64,000 nucleotides of DNA, from the NCBI GenBank assembly GCA_019749945.1, contig JAIEPF010000003.1, positions 186,001 through 250,000 of the forward strand, written 5' to 3'. Numbering within the stretch: the stretch's first letter is position 1; every line of letters begins with the position of its first letter. Source of the DNA: Burkholderiales bacterium. Its GTDB lineage: Bacteria > Pseudomonadota > Gammaproteobacteria > Burkholderiales > SG8-41. The notes under the pieces are model-generated. The model saw only the letters and a program-made list of their open reading frames with translations, did no database searches and was not told where the DNA came from. The translations under genes and the position numbers were made by a program. Of the stretch, positions 47,982 through 58,256 are shown piece after piece.

Positions 47982-49268
47982 ATGAACGCCAGACTCCCGC
48001 ATCAACTCACTGCCAGCGAAATCGTCCAGGCCATCGCCGCCGGCAAAACCACCGCTGTCGCTGTGGCGGAATCCTGCCTCGGGCACATCACTGAGCGCGA
48101 GCCGCAGCTTGGTGCCTGGCATTACCTCGATCCGGAACTGGTGCTCGCACAGGCGCGCGCGCTCGACCAACGCGGCAGCATCGGGCCGCTGCAGGGTGTG
48201 CCGGTGGGCATCAAGGACATCATCGACACCGCCGACATGCCCACCGAATACGGCACGCCCATCCACCAGGGACGCCGGCCGGGCATCGACGCCGCCTGCG
48301 TCGCACTCACCCGCCGCGCCGGCGGATTGATCATGGGCAAGACCGTCACCACCGAGTTCGCCAATTTTTTCCCGGGCAAAACCCGCAATCCCTTCGATCC
48401 GCAACGCACCCCCGGCGGCTCCTCCAGTGGTTCAGCCGCTGCCGTCGGCGCCGGCATGGTGCCGCTGGGCGTGGGCACACAAACCACGGCATCCACCATC
48501 CGCCCGGCTGCATTCTGCGGCTGTGTCGGTTACCGGCCGACCTGGGGCGACCTGCGCTGCGCCGGGGTGATGGAAGCCTCGGGCTCGCTGGACACGCTGG
48601 GCCTGATCGCGCGATCGATCGAGGATGTCGCGTTGTACCGCGATGTGCTGCTCGGCGTGGCGCCCGAGGCGCTGCCCGCGGACAGCGCGGCGCCGCGCAT
48701 CGGCTTCTGCCGCAGCCACATCTGGGATCAGTGCGAAGCGGACACGCAAAGGCAGATCGAAGCCTGCGCGGCGAAACTCGCCGGGGCCGGCGCCAAAGTC
48801 AGCGACGTCACGCTGCCCGGCGAATTTACGCGCATCGAAGACGCCCATCGCTGGATCTCGAGTTTTGAGTTCGCGCGCAACCGCGCCTGGGAAATCGACC
48901 ATCACTGGGAGATGATCAGCGAGCGGCTGCGCAGCAACCGCATCCGCGACGGGCTCGACTGCCGCTACGAAACCTACCGGGATGCGCGTGATTTCCTCGA
49001 ACGGCAACGGCTGGTGCTCGACGACCTGATGGCGGATTACGACGTGCTGCTCACACCGTCCGTCGCGGGCGAAGCCCCGATCGGTCTCCATTCCACCGGC
49101 AACGCGTCATTCTGCGCGATCTGGACCAGCACGCATGTGCCGGCCGTGACCCTGCCGCTGTTCAAGGGACCCAACGGCCTGCCGGTCGGCGTGCAGCTGA
49201 TCGGCAAACGCAACAACGACCGCAGGTTATTTGCAGCCGCGCGCTGGGTGCAACGCGCCTGGGATTGA
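47982..49268 (+). CDS. Amidase of the amidase-signature family
   Basis: 428 aa from ATG 47982. The catalytic Lys is in GVPVGIKDIIDTADMPTEYG, and the Ser-cisSer-Lys core region is GGSSSGSAAAVGAGMVPLG. The block QTTASTIRPAAFCGCVGYRP follows. Amidase-signature enzymes hydrolyse amides; substrate cannot be told. A short AT-rich spacer separates it from the selenoprotein gene, and two Bug receptors follow on the opposite strand. Confidence 0.87.
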   Translation: MNARLPHQLTASEIVQAIAAGKTTAVAVAESCLGHITEREPQLGAWHYLDPELVLAQARALDQRGSIGPLQGVPVGIKDIIDTADMPTEYGTPIHQGRRPGIDAACVALTRRAGGLIMGKTVTTEFANFFPGKTRNPFDPQRTPGGSSSGSAAAVGAGMVPLGVGTQTTASTIRPAAFCGCVGYRPTWGDLRCAGVMEASGSLDTLGLIARSIEDVALYRDVLLGVAPEALPADSAAPRIGFCRSHIWDQCEADTQRQIEACAAKLAGAGAKVSDVTLPGEFTRIEDAHRWISSFEFARNRAWEIDHHWEMISERLRSNRIRDGLDCRYETYRDARDFLERQRLVLDDLMADYDVLLTPSVAGEAPIGLHSTGNASFCAIWTSTHVPAVTLPLFKGPNGLPVGVQLIGKRNNDRRLFAAARWVQRAWD

Positions 49269-49291
49269 TCGCCGCGTCAGCCGGCCTTGAT

Positions 49292-50263
49292 TCAGTCGCC
49301 CTTGACGTTCGCGTCCCTGATCACCTTGCCCCACTTCGCGGTTTCGGCGCGGATGTAGGTCGCGAACCCTTCCGGCGAACTGGACGTGGCGATGATGCCC
49401 GCATCCATCAGGCGTTTTTTTACATCGGGCTGGCTCAGCGCGCGGGCAGTCTCGGTGGAAACCCGCTCGATGATGTCCTTCGGCGTGCCCGCGGGCGCAA
49501 ACAGGCCGTACCAGTTGTTGACTTCAAAACCCTTCAACCCGGCTTCGGACATGGTCGGCAGATTCGGCAGGCCTTCGAAACGTTTGCTGCCCGCCACCGC
49601 CAGTGCCCGCACCCTGTTGCTTTCGATCGCGCCGGTCGCAGTCGACAGCGTGGAAAACACGATCTGCACATTGCCCGCCATCAGATCCAGCATCGCCGGT
49701 GCGCCGCCTTTGTACGGCACATGCGCCATCTTGACCTTGACCATCGCATTAAACAGCTCTCCGGCGAGGTGATCGGCCGCGCCCGAACCCGAAGAACCGT
49801 AATTGAGATCCGTGGGTCGCGCCTTGGCAATCGCGATCAGTTCCTTCACCGATTTCGCCGGCAGCGACGGATGCACCACCAGCACGTTGACCGCCACCGC
49901 GGCCTGCGAAATCGGCGCCAGGTCCTTCAGCGGGTCATAGGGCATTTTGCTCAACAGGGCGGGATTGATGGCGATGGGACCGATGGTGCCCATCACCAGG
50001 GTATAGCCGTCGGGCGGTGATTTCGCCGCCAGGTCCACACCCAGCATGCCGCCGGCACCGCCGCGGTTATCGACGATCACCTGCTGACCCAGCGATACCG
50101 TCAGTTTCTGCGCAACAGCCCGCGACGTGATGTCCGCACCGCCGCCGGGGGCGAACGGACTGATCAGCCGCACCGATCGGTTAGGCCAGGACTGCGCCAC
50201 GGCAACCCCGGTAATCAATGCCATCACCACGCCACCCAGCCATCGCATCGCTTGTTTGTTCAT
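49292..50263 (-). CDS. Bug-family substrate-binding protein
   Basis: 323 aa from ATG 50263, with AGGAGC site; longer frames upstream are not a signal peptide. A signal peptide ends near GVAVAQS, then WPNRSVRLISPFAPGGGAD. VIVDNRGGAGG and LVVHPSLPAKSVKELIA are Bug blocks. It is convergent with the amidase gene and one of two adjacent receptors on the minus strand. No TctAB genes are near. Confidence 0.87.
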   Translation of the reverse strand: MNKQAMRWLGGVVMALITGVAVAQSWPNRSVRLISPFAPGGGADITSRAVAQKLTVSLGQQVIVDNRGGAGGMLGVDLAAKSPPDGYTLVMGTIGPIAINPALLSKMPYDPLKDLAPISQAAVAVNVLVVHPSLPAKSVKELIAIAKARPTDLNYGSSGSGAADHLAGELFNAMVKVKMAHVPYKGGAPAMLDLMAGNVQIVFSTLSTATGAIESNRVRALAVAGSKRFEGLPNLPTMSEAGLKGFEVNNWYGLFAPAGTPKDIIERVSTETARALSQPDVKKRLMDAGIIATSSSPEGFATYIRAETAKWGKVIRDANVKGD

Positions 50264-50443
50264 TGCAGCTGCTCCTGTCCAGTCATCGTTCGCCATGAAA
50301 AACAGATCCATTAAACAGAGTCCGGGATCGCAAAAAGCATGCCATTGCCGCCACAGGCCGGACAGACGGGCTGGCAACAGCATGCATCACGCATTGCGCC
50401 TCGGAATGGCGCAAGACGCACCACAAACCGGCACGCGCCGGTG

Positions 50444-51430
50444 TCACTGCGGCTTGATTCCCGCCGCCTTGACGATTTTGCCGTAAAGCGCGAGATCATT
50501 CCGGATGACCTGCGCGAACTGCTCGGGCGTGTTGCCGACCAGCTCATTGCCGCCCTGCGTCGCCAGCCTCTCGATGACATCGGGCATTTTCAGCGCCTTG
50601 ACCACTTCGCGATGGAGCCGCTCGATGACCGGTTTCGGCGTACCCGCCGGCGCCACCACCGCCTGCCATTGCGTCAGCGCGAAATCCTTGAGCCCGAGTT
50701 CCTGCAGGGTCGGCACCTCCGGCAATGCCGACGCGCGTCTGGCCCCTGTCACGCCGATCGCGCGCAGCTTGCCGCCGCGCAACTGCGGCACCGCGGTGAT
50801 CACGGTGTCGAACATGTAGCTGATCTGTCCGCCAAGCAAGGCCGCCAGCGCCAGCGAGCTGCCGGTGTAAGGCACGTGTATCGATTTGGTACTGGTCATC
50901 AGGTTGAACAGTTCGCCCGACAGGTGGTTGCCGCCGCCGATGCCGGTCGAACCATAGGTCATCTGCCCCGGCTTTGACTGCAGCAGCTTGATGAAGTCCG
51001 GCAGGGTTTTCACCGGCGCCGCGGGCGGCACCACCAGCACATACATGTACGAAGTACCCTGCGTGATCGGCGCGAAATCGCGCAAGGTGTCGTACTGCAG
51101 TTTTTGGTACAGGTGAGGATTGACGGTCAACGGCCCGCTGTTGCCCATCAGCAGCGTGTAGCCGTCGGCGGGGGCTTTGGCCACCAGATCGGTACCGATG
51201 CCGCCGTTGGCGCCGCCGCGGTTGTCGACCACCACCGTCTGGCCCAGGGCTTCGGTCAGCTTCTGGCCGATGGTGCGCGTAAAAATGTCGCCGGCGCCGC
51301 CGGGGGCATAAGGGCAGATGAAACGAATCGGCCGGGTCGGGTAGGCGGTTTCGGCAGCATTGAGCGCGCCGGTCGTGCCCAGCGCCAGCAGCACCGTCAT
51401 GATGCCTAACAATCTTGCAGCCCCCTTCAT
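50444..51430 (-). CDS. Bug-family substrate-binding protein
   Basis: 328 aa. A signal peptide ends near ALNAAET, then YPTRPIRFICPYAPGGAGD. VVVDNRGGANGG and ADGYTLLMGNSG follow. It is upstream of the other receptor on the minus strand (180 nt apart), so the two probably share regulation. Divergent from selA. Ligand unknown. Confidence 0.87.
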   Translation of the reverse strand: MKGAARLLGIMTVLLALGTTGALNAAETAYPTRPIRFICPYAPGGAGDIFTRTIGQKLTEALGQTVVVDNRGGANGGIGTDLVAKAPADGYTLLMGNSGPLTVNPHLYQKLQYDTLRDFAPITQGTSYMYVLVVPPAAPVKTLPDFIKLLQSKPGQMTYGSTGIGGGNHLSGELFNLMTSTKSIHVPYTGSSLALAALLGGQISYMFDTVITAVPQLRGGKLRAIGVTGARRASALPEVPTLQELGLKDFALTQWQAVVAPAGTPKPVIERLHREVVKALKMPDVIERLATQGGNELVGNTPEQFAQVIRNDLALYGKIVKAAGIKPQ

Positions 51431-51600
51431 TGCGACCCCCTTGTGCGGTTGATTACATGCTGCAGCGCATGCATGGCCAGAATAGCACGCGCCTGTGCAG
51501 TTACGATAAACTGCGCCTTCGCCTTACTCCCTGAACGCCCGCTGGCCCCCGATGATCGTCTGCGCATGAACCCTGTCTGCCACCGCATGGCTCCGCCGCC

Positions 51601-52995
51601 ATGGTGAATCCTGCCGCAGCCGCGCGTCGCGCGTTGCCCTCGGTGGATCGCCTGCTCGGCAGCGCCACGGTCGCGGCACTCATCACCGCGTACGGCCGCA
51701 GCCGCGTAACCGAAATCCTGCGCCATGCGCTCGATGCCGAGCGCGAGCGGCTGGCACAACCCGACGCCGCCTGGAACGAACAGCAGTTCCTGCAGTCCTG
51801 CACCAGCGCACTGGAACAGGGCGCAGCACCTTCGCTGAAACCCGTGTTCAACCTGACCGGCACCGTGCTGCACACCAACCTCGGCCGCGCAGTGATGCCG
51901 CAAAAGGCCGCGGAGGCGGTGATGGCGGCGATGACGCGCCCGGTCAATCTTGAATTTGAACTGTCGACCGGCGGACGCGGCGAACGCGACAGCCATGTCG
52001 AGCGCTGGCTGAAACAACTCACCGGCGGCGAAAAAGCCGTCGCCGTCAACAACAATGCCGCAGCGGTCTACCTTGCGCTGAACACGCTGGCGCTGAAGCG
52101 CGAAGTGCTGGTATCTCGCGGCGAACTGATTGAAATCGGCGGCGCCTTCCGCATCCCCGACATCATGGCGCGCGCCGGCGTCAAACTGGTCGAAGTCGGC
52201 ACCACCAACCGCACCCACCTCAGAGACTTCGCTGAAGCCATCACGCCGCGCACTGCAGCGATCATGAAGGTGCACACCAGCAATTACGTGGTGCAGGGCT
52301 TCACCGCCACGGTGCCCGAACCCGATCTGGCGAAACTCGCGCATGAGCACGACCTGCCGTTCATCGTCGACCTTGGCAGCGGCACCCTGATCGACCTCGA
52401 ACAATACGGCTTGCCGCACGAACCGACGCCGCGGGAAACCCTGGCCCAGGGCGCCGACGTCGTCACCTTCAGCGGTGACAAGCTGCTCGGCGGGCCGCAG
52501 GCCGGACTGCTGGTGGGACGCCGCGATCTGATGGCGCGCATCGCGAAAAACCCGATGAAACGCGCATTGCGCCTCGACAAGCTGACACTGACCGCGCTCG
52601 ATGCCGTATTGCGCCTGTACCTGCATCCGGAGCGCCTGCATGAAGAACTGCCGGCGCTGCAACTGCTGACCCGCAAGGCGGATGACATTGCTGCACAGGC
52701 CGCACGCGTGCTGCCGCCGGTTGCCGCCGCATTGGGCGAAGCCTGGCGCGTCGAAATCACCGCCTGCAAAAGCCAGATCGGCAGCGGCGCGCTGCCGGTG
52801 GATGTCATGCCCAGCAGCGGCCTGGCCATGTCGCCGTCCGGCAAAAAGGGCAATGTCGGCAATCTCGCCACCGCGTTCCGCGCGCTGCCGGTGCCGGTGA
52901 TTGGCTACATCAAGGACGGCGCCTTTGTACTCGACCTGCGCTGCCTGGATCATGAAGACGAATTCGTCGCGCAGCTTGGGAAGCTTAAAATCTAA
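51601..52995 (+). CDS. selA: L-seryl-tRNA(Sec) selenium transferase
   Basis: 464 aa. FNLTGTVLHTNLGRAVMP and the PLP lysine in VVTFSGDKLLGGPQAGLLVG (Lys near 295) are the SelA signatures. It converts seryl-tRNA(Sec) to selenocysteinyl-tRNA with selenophosphate. It is followed by selB after 143 nt holding an inverted repeat. This provides half of the decoding machinery needed by the UGA-containing gene at 47136. selD was not seen in the window. Confidence 0.96.
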   Translation: MVNPAAAARRALPSVDRLLGSATVAALITAYGRSRVTEILRHALDAERERLAQPDAAWNEQQFLQSCTSALEQGAAPSLKPVFNLTGTVLHTNLGRAVMPQKAAEAVMAAMTRPVNLEFELSTGGRGERDSHVERWLKQLTGGEKAVAVNNNAAAVYLALNTLALKREVLVSRGELIEIGGAFRIPDIMARAGVKLVEVGTTNRTHLRDFAEAITPRTAAIMKVHTSNYVVQGFTATVPEPDLAKLAHEHDLPFIVDLGSGTLIDLEQYGLPHEPTPRETLAQGADVVTFSGDKLLGGPQAGLLVGRRDLMARIAKNPMKRALRLDKLTLTALDAVLRLYLHPERLHEELPALQLLTRKADDIAAQAARVLPPVAAALGEAWRVEITACKSQIGSGALPVDVMPSSGLAMSPSGKKGNVGNLATAFRALPVPVIGYIKDGAFVLDLRCLDHEDEFVAQLGKLKI

Positions 52996-53004
52996 ACCCC
53001 TTTT

Positions 53005-53122
53005 AGCCACAGAGGACACAGAGAGCACAGAGAAAACCCGGAAACAGCTATCAAGAGATGAACCGGCATCAGATAATTTTCTGATTTTGTTCTCCTCTGT
53101 GAACTCTGTGACCTCTGTGGCT
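53005..53122. repeat. Inverted repeat in the selA-selB spacer
   Basis: The left arm 53005-53036 (AGCCACAGAGGACACAGAG...) and the right arm 53088-53122 (...CTGTGACCTCTGTGGCT) are imperfect reverse complements, so the transcript could fold into a long hairpin. The words CAGAGGACACAGAG and CCTCTGTGGC are common dispersed repeats in bacterial intergenic DNA. Confidence 0.7.
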
Positions 53123-53138
53123 CAACGCTTTTGAATTT

Positions 53139-55148
53139 ATGATCGTCGCTACTGCAGGCCACATCGACCACGGCAAGACCTTGCTGGTCAAAACCCTGAC
53201 CGGCACCGACACCGACCGCCTGCCCGAAGAAAAAGCGCGCGGCATTTCGATCGACCTCGGTTTCGCCTACCTGCCGCTGGATGACGGCGGACTGATCGGC
53301 TTTGTCGATGTGCCCGGCCACGAACGTTTCATCCGCAACATGCTGGCCGGCGTGTCAGGCATCGATTTCGCGCTGCTGATTGTCGCCGCCGACGACGGCG
53401 TGATGCCGCAGACCATCGAACACCTGCAGATCCTCGACCTGCTGCACATCCGCCGCGGCGCCGCGATCATCACCAAGGCCGACCGTGTTGATGCCGCGCG
53501 TATCGCCGAAGTCAGCGAACAGGTGCGCGCGCTGCTGGCGAATACCAATCTGTCCGGCGCCACCATCCATCCGGTGTCCGCGGTCAGCGGCGCCGGCATG
53601 GCCGATTTGAAAGCGCTGCTGCTGCGTGAAGCCGCCGCGAAAAGCCTGCGCAGCGCCGAAGGCCAGCACCTGCGTTACGCCATCGACCGCGCCTTCAGCA
53701 TTGCCGGCAGCGGCACCGTGGTCACCGGCACGGTATTCAACGGCACGGTCAATACCGGGGACAAACTGGTCATTTCGCCCGCCGGCATCGAAGTGCGGGT
53801 GCGCAGCATCCAGATCCACGGCAAAACCGCGGAACGGGCACGTGCCGGCGAACGCTGCGCGCTGAACCTGACCGGGGCCGATGTCGACTCGGTACGCCGC
53901 GGCGACTGGGTCATGGCCGCGGCCATCCACCGCCCGACACGCAAACTCGATGTGCGCCTGAGCGTGCTGCCCGCTGAAACCCGTGCGCTGAAGCACTGGA
54001 CCCCCGTGCACCTGCACCTCGCCACGGCAGATGTCACTGCACGCGTATCGCTGCGCCGCGGTGAAGGACTGGCACCGGGCAGCGGCGGCATTGCGCAACT
54101 GGTGCTCGATGAACCGGTTTCAGCGCTGCATGGCGACCGTTTCATCCTGCGCGACCAGTCCTCAGCCCGCACCATCGGCGGCGGCAGCATCATCGACCCG
54201 CTGCCGCCGGCGGTACGGCGCAGCAAGACGCGTGACGCCACGCTGGCCGCGCTGGAATCCGCCGATCACGTCATGGCATTGGCCGCCCTGGCGGCGAACG
54301 ACAAACATCCGGTCGACCTTGCCCACTTCACGGCGATTTTCAATTTGCTGCCCGATATTGCGTCCGCCGCTTACGCCAAAGCCGGACTGGTACCGCTGGG
54401 CAAGGAACACCGCTTTGCCGTCACGCAACAGCGATTGGCTGCACTGCAGGAAGCCGCGGCAAAACAGGCGCTGGCCTTCCATCAAGCACAACCGCAGGCC
54501 CCCGGCATGGAAATCGAAACCCTGCACGCCGCACTGGCGCCGGAACTCGACGCCGATGCCTTCGGCCATGTGCTGCGCCTGCTCGCCGACCAGCGCCGGA
54601 TCGAAATCCACAGCTCGCTGGTGCGCAAGCCCGGTCACGACAGCACGGCCAACAGCGCCGACGTCAAACTGTGGGAAACCGTGCAGCCGGTGCTGACCGC
54701 AGCCGGATTCAATCCGCCGCCGCTGAAAGAACTCGCGCCACAACTGAAACTGAAGGACGCCATCCTCAAGGATTTCCTCTACCGCCAGATGAAAGCCGGC
54801 AATCTGTACAAGGTCGGCGCCGAGCGCTTTTACCTCAAGTCCACCATGGCCGTGCTGGCCGCGACGGCACAGGCCGTACACGCCAAACAGCCCAACGGCC
54901 TCTTTACCGCCGCACAGTATCGCGACGCCATCGGCATCGGCCGCACACTGGCGATCGAGATCCTCGAAGCACTGGATGGGCTGACCATTACCCAGCGTGT
55001 CGGTGATGCACGCAAGATGCGCAAGGATTTTGTACCCATCCTCGGCGCCGCTGATCCTGCGCCGCCGCCAGCGCCCGGTGCAGCACCGAAGCCTCAGCAA
55101 CAACAAAAACCACAACAACGCCCCCCTTTCCGCAACAAACGGTATTAA
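53139..55148 (+). CDS. selB: Selenocysteine-specific elongation factor SelB
   Basis: 669 aa. The GTPase motifs are GHIDHGKT (residues 7-14), [13 protein letters not shown], and a third motif in IITKADRVD. After the EF-Tu-like domains, the C-terminal winged-helix domains bind SECIS RNA. The last 20 residues are Pro/Gln-rich. SelB brings selenocysteinyl-tRNA to UGA codons marked by SECIS. It lies between selA and the flavoprotein gene. Confidence 0.95.
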   Translation: MIVATAGHIDHGKTLLVKTLTGTDTDRLPEEKARGISIDLGFAYLPLDDGGLIGFVDVPGHERFIRNMLAGVSGIDFALLIVAADDGVMPQTIEHLQILDLLHIRRGAAIITKADRVDAARIAEVSEQVRALLANTNLSGATIHPVSAVSGAGMADLKALLLREAAAKSLRSAEGQHLRYAIDRAFSIAGSGTVVTGTVFNGTVNTGDKLVISPAGIEVRVRSIQIHGKTAERARAGERCALNLTGADVDSVRRGDWVMAAAIHRPTRKLDVRLSVLPAETRALKHWTPVHLHLATADVTARVSLRRGEGLAPGSGGIAQLVLDEPVSALHGDRFILRDQSSARTIGGGSIIDPLPPAVRRSKTRDATLAALESADHVMALAALAANDKHPVDLAHFTAIFNLLPDIASAAYAKAGLVPLGKEHRFAVTQQRLAALQEAAAKQALAFHQAQPQAPGMEIETLHAALAPELDADAFGHVLRLLADQRRIEIHSSLVRKPGHDSTANSADVKLWETVQPVLTAAGFNPPPLKELAPQLKLKDAILKDFLYRQMKAGNLYKVGAERFYLKSTMAVLAATAQAVHAKQPNGLFTAAQYRDAIGIGRTLAIEILEALDGLTITQRVGDARKMRKDFVPILGAADPAPPPAPGAAPKPQQQQKPQQRPPFRNKRY

Positions 55149-55162
55149 AAGAGAGCACCCGC

Positions 55163-56071
55163 ATGTCCACCACCGCATTTGACGTCATCGTGATCGGCGA
55201 AGGCATCGCCGGACTCACGGCAGCACACACTCTGGCCAAACTCGGCCTCAGCACCGCCACTTTTGAACAGCAACTCTTTGGCGGCCTGGTCATCAACATC
55301 AATGAACTCGACCCCGCCCCGCCCGGTGGTGAAGCCGGCGGCGCTGCGTTTGCCGCTGAAATGACCCAGGCCAATGCCGATGCCGGCGTCAGCAGCATCC
55401 AGGAACCGGTGACCGCCATCGCCGCCGCTGACGGCGGCTTTAGCGTCACCACGGACGGCGGCAGCTATCGCGCGCGCCAGGTCATCGTCGCAAGCGGCGC
55501 CCATCTGAAATCGCTGGGCGTACCCGGCGAAGCCGAATTCGAAGGCCGCGGCGTATCCAAATGCGCCGACTGCGACGGTCCGATGTTCCAGAACGAAACC
55601 GTGGCCGTGGTCGGCGGCGGCGACTCCGCGCTGCAGGAAGCCCAGGTGCTGACGCATTACTGCGGCAAGGTCTGGCTGATCCATCGCGGCTCGGCGTTCA
55701 GCGCGCAACAGCGCTTCATCGACCGTATCCAGGGCAACGACAAGATCGAAACCCGTTTCGGCACCACGGTGGAGGCCGTCCTCGGCGGCCAGATGGTCGA
55801 GAAGCTGCGCATCAAAAGCAGCGCAGGCAGCGAAGAAATTCCCTGCGCCGGCATCTTTGCCTACATCGGCCTGGAACCCAACGCCAAATTCCTGCCGGCG
55901 AATGTGAAACGCGATGCAAAAGGGTTCATCACCACCAATGACGCGCTGGAAACTTCCGTCAGCGGCCTGTGGGCCGTCGGTGCGGTGCGCAGCGGCTGCG
56001 GTGGCAGCCTGGAAGATGCGATGGCGGATGCCAAACGCGCGGCGGAAGCCGTGGCTGCACGTCTGAAATAA
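55163..56071 (+). CDS. Thioredoxin-reductase-like FAD-dependent oxidoreductase
   Basis: 302 aa. The FAD motif is VIGEGIAGLTAAHTLA, the redox-active pair is SKCADCDGPMF (Cys134 and Cys137), and the NAD(P) motif is VVGGGDSALQEAQ. The last block (GLWAVGAVRSGCGGS) is the FAD end. Length matches thioredoxin reductase, but AVGAVRSG replaces the usual AGD, so it is divergent. It follows selB by 14 nt and so is linked to the selenocysteine genes. It could reduce a selenoprotein, but this is inferred from position. Confidence 0.82.
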   Translation: MSTTAFDVIVIGEGIAGLTAAHTLAKLGLSTATFEQQLFGGLVININELDPAPPGGEAGGAAFAAEMTQANADAGVSSIQEPVTAIAAADGGFSVTTDGGSYRARQVIVASGAHLKSLGVPGEAEFEGRGVSKCADCDGPMFQNETVAVVGGGDSALQEAQVLTHYCGKVWLIHRGSAFSAQQRFIDRIQGNDKIETRFGTTVEAVLGGQMVEKLRIKSSAGSEEIPCAGIFAYIGLEPNAKFLPANVKRDAKGFITTNDALETSVSGLWAVGAVRSGCGGSLEDAMADAKRAAEAVAARLK

Positions 56072-56077
56072 CCGCGG

Positions 56078-56632
56078 CTAGGACTCGCGCGGCTTCCCGA
56101 CATCCAGCTTCGCCCAGCCCTCACGGCCGAGCTGGCGCAGCGTCCTGATGTTGTCACGGTAAATCTGTTCGGTGTCCGGATGCGCGGCCACTGCGCGCTC
56201 GACGCTGGATTCGCGCAACAGGTGCAGTGTCGGATACGGCGAGCGGTTGGTACAGTTTTCGACATCATCGGGCTCGGTCTCGGCGAACTGGTACTGCGGA
56301 TGGAAACTCGCCACCTGCAGCACGCCATCGAGATCGAGTTCTTCAACCAGCTGATCCGCCATTTCCAGAAAATCGTTGTATTCAAGGAAATCGCCCAGTA
56401 CCTGCGGATGGATCAGCAGCGTGGTTTCGGTTTTGTTTTCATCCGTTTCCGCCAGCAATTCCAGCTCCTTCACCAGCACTTCCAGCAGCGCCTCGATGCT
56501 TGTCGCATTGCTGACCACATAACGGATGCGGTCAGCGGCGTATACTGCGCGCGCAAACGGACACAGGTTGAGGCCGATCACCGCTTTCTCCAGCCAGTTG
56601 CGGGTCGCAGCAATAATGTCTTCATCATTCAT
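56078..56632 (-). CDS. DUF1415 domain protein
   Basis: 184 aa. The start NWLEKAVIGLNLCPFARAV and the block VASFHPQYQFAETEPDDVENCTNRSPYPTLHLLRE are DUF1415 features. The function is unknown. The His, Cys and Asp in these blocks could bind metal. It is divergent from yaeQ and convergent with the flavoprotein gene. Confidence 0.87.
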   Translation of the reverse strand: MNDEDIIAATRNWLEKAVIGLNLCPFARAVYAADRIRYVVSNATSIEALLEVLVKELELLAETDENKTETTLLIHPQVLGDFLEYNDFLEMADQLVEELDLDGVLQVASFHPQYQFAETEPDDVENCTNRSPYPTLHLLRESSVERAVAAHPDTEQIYRDNIRTLRQLGREGWAKLDVGKPRES

Positions 56633-56652
56633 CGCAGTACCTTAACCAACTC

Positions 56653-57201
56653 ATGGCGCTCAACGCAACCATCTTCAAGATCGACCTGACCATCACCGAC
56701 ATGGATCGCGGCTATTACGCCACCCATGCGCTGGTGCTGGCCCGCCATCCCTCGGAAACCGATGAACGCATGATGGTGCGCTTGCTGGCGTTTGCGCTGA
56801 ACGCCAGCGAGGCCCTCGCCTTCGGCAAAGGCTTGAGCAGCGAAGACGAACCCGACGTCTGGGAAAAGGACCTCACCGGTGCGATCCAGCTGTGGATCGA
56901 AGTCGGCCTGCCGGAAGAAAAAGCCGTGCGCAAAGCCTGTGGCCGCGCAACACAGGTGCGCATTTATGCCTATGGCCGCGGCAGCGGGCGCTGGTGGCAG
57001 GACGTGCAGTCGGGACTTTCACGCCCGGACAATCTGACGGTGATCGAACTGCCGCCGGCCGCAACCCAGGCCATGGCGGCACTGGCGCAGCGCTCACTGC
57101 AGCTGCAATGCACGGTGCAGGACGGCACGGTGTGGCTGACCGACGGCAAAAATACGGTTGAGGTCGCACCGCTGCTGCTCAAGGCGGTGCGCAAGCCATA
57201 A
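56653..57201 (+). CDS. yaeQ: YaeQ family protein
   Basis: 182 aa. MALNATIFKIDLTITDMDRGYYATHALVLARHPSETDERMMVRLLAFAL has the conserved YaeQ N-terminus. Other blocks include DLTGAIQLWIEVGLPEEK. YaeQ resembles PD-(D/E)XK nucleases structurally, but its cellular role is unsettled. A terminator follows 1-2 nt after the stop. Confidence 0.9.
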   Translation: MALNATIFKIDLTITDMDRGYYATHALVLARHPSETDERMMVRLLAFALNASEALAFGKGLSSEDEPDVWEKDLTGAIQLWIEVGLPEEKAVRKACGRATQVRIYAYGRGSGRWWQDVQSGLSRPDNLTVIELPPAATQAMAALAQRSLQLQCTVQDGTVWLTDGKNTVEVAPLLLKAVRKP

Positions 57202-57231
57202 AAAACCGCCGGTTTAACCCGGCGGTTTTAC
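57200..57231 (+). terminator. Terminator of yaeQ
   Basis: AAAACCGCCGG and CCGGCGGTTTT pair around a short loop and end in a T-run; it could also act for the convergent Bug gene. Confidence 0.88.
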
Positions 57232-57263
57232 GATAAGCCCAGGCGGTTTATATTTTGGGGGGC

Positions 57264-58256
57264 TTATTTTTTCAGGCCCTTCGCCATGCCCAGATCGCTC
57301 AGGATCTCGGTGTAAATTTTTTCCTCGGCATCCAGATCCTTGCTGAACGTCGCCGAGTCGGCATAGGCATCAAACCAGCCGTGCTGCTCCAGCTGCTTTT
57401 TCCAGGCATCGGTTTTCACCAGCTGGGCCAGCGTCTTGTCCCAATAGGCGACAACGTCGCGCGAAATCCCCGGCGGCGCAAACACGCCGCGCCAGTGCAG
57501 GATCGAAACATCAATGCCCAGCGAACGCCAGGTCGGCACCCGGGCGAGATCTCCCGGCAGCGGCCTGGGCGCCGAGACGGCGATCACCCGCGCCTTGCCG
57601 GCCTTCACCTGCTCGATCGCTTCCGACAGCCCGGTCGAGATCACCGGCACATGCCCGCCCAGCAGCTGGATCATCAGGTCGCCGCCGCTTTTGAACGACA
57701 CCACCTTGATTTTTTTCGGGTCGATGCCGTAGGCCATCACCGGCCGCAGGATGTTCATCTGGTCATTGCTCGGCGTCGTGCCAACACCAAACACCACCGC
57801 TTCCGGATTCTGCCTGAGCCTGTCGAGCACCTCCTTCGGCGACTGGTACGGCGAATCGGCACGCACCACCCAGGCCACATATTCGGTGATCAGACGGCCG
57901 ATTGGCGTCACATCCTTGTGGCTGAGCTGGGTCGTGCCGACGATGCGGTTGACGTAAATGCGGTTGGATTCCAGGTACAGCACATGGCTGTCGCCCTTTT
58001 TCTGGTGCACCTGCGCCCGGGCAACATTGCCGCCGGCGCCGCCGACGTTCTTGATGACAAAGGTTTCGGGGAACAGCCTGGCTTCGCGCAAGGCCGTCTC
58101 CAGGGCACGTGCCGTCAGGTCGAGCCCGCCGCCGGCATTGCCTGCGGCGATCATTTCAATCGGTTTTTCCGGATAACCCGCCGCCTGCGACACCAGCGGC
58201 AGGGCAGCCAGCGCTCCCGCCAGAACCACGGCAAAACAACGCAACCTGTTCATCAT
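57264..58256 (-). CDS. Bug/TctC-like substrate-binding protein
   Basis: 330 aa. Signal peptide ends near VSQAAG, then YPEKPIEMIAAGNAGGGLD, a variant of the Bug opening. FVIKNVGGAGGNVA matches the VVDNRGGAGG region but is diverged. It likely binds a carboxylate or similar ligand. It is divergent from the tRNA-Sec gene and convergent with yaeQ. Confidence 0.8.
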   Translation of the reverse strand: MMNRLRCFAVVLAGALAALPLVSQAAGYPEKPIEMIAAGNAGGGLDLTARALETALREARLFPETFVIKNVGGAGGNVARAQVHQKKGDSHVLYLESNRIYVNRIVGTTQLSHKDVTPIGRLITEYVAWVVRADSPYQSPKEVLDRLRQNPEAVVFGVGTTPSNDQMNILRPVMAYGIDPKKIKVVSFKSGGDLMIQLLGGHVPVISTGLSEAIEQVKAGKARVIAVSAPRPLPGDLARVPTWRSLGIDVSILHWRGVFAPPGISRDVVAYWDKTLAQLVKTDAWKKQLEQHGWFDAYADSATFSKDLDAEEKIYTEILSDLGMAKGLKK

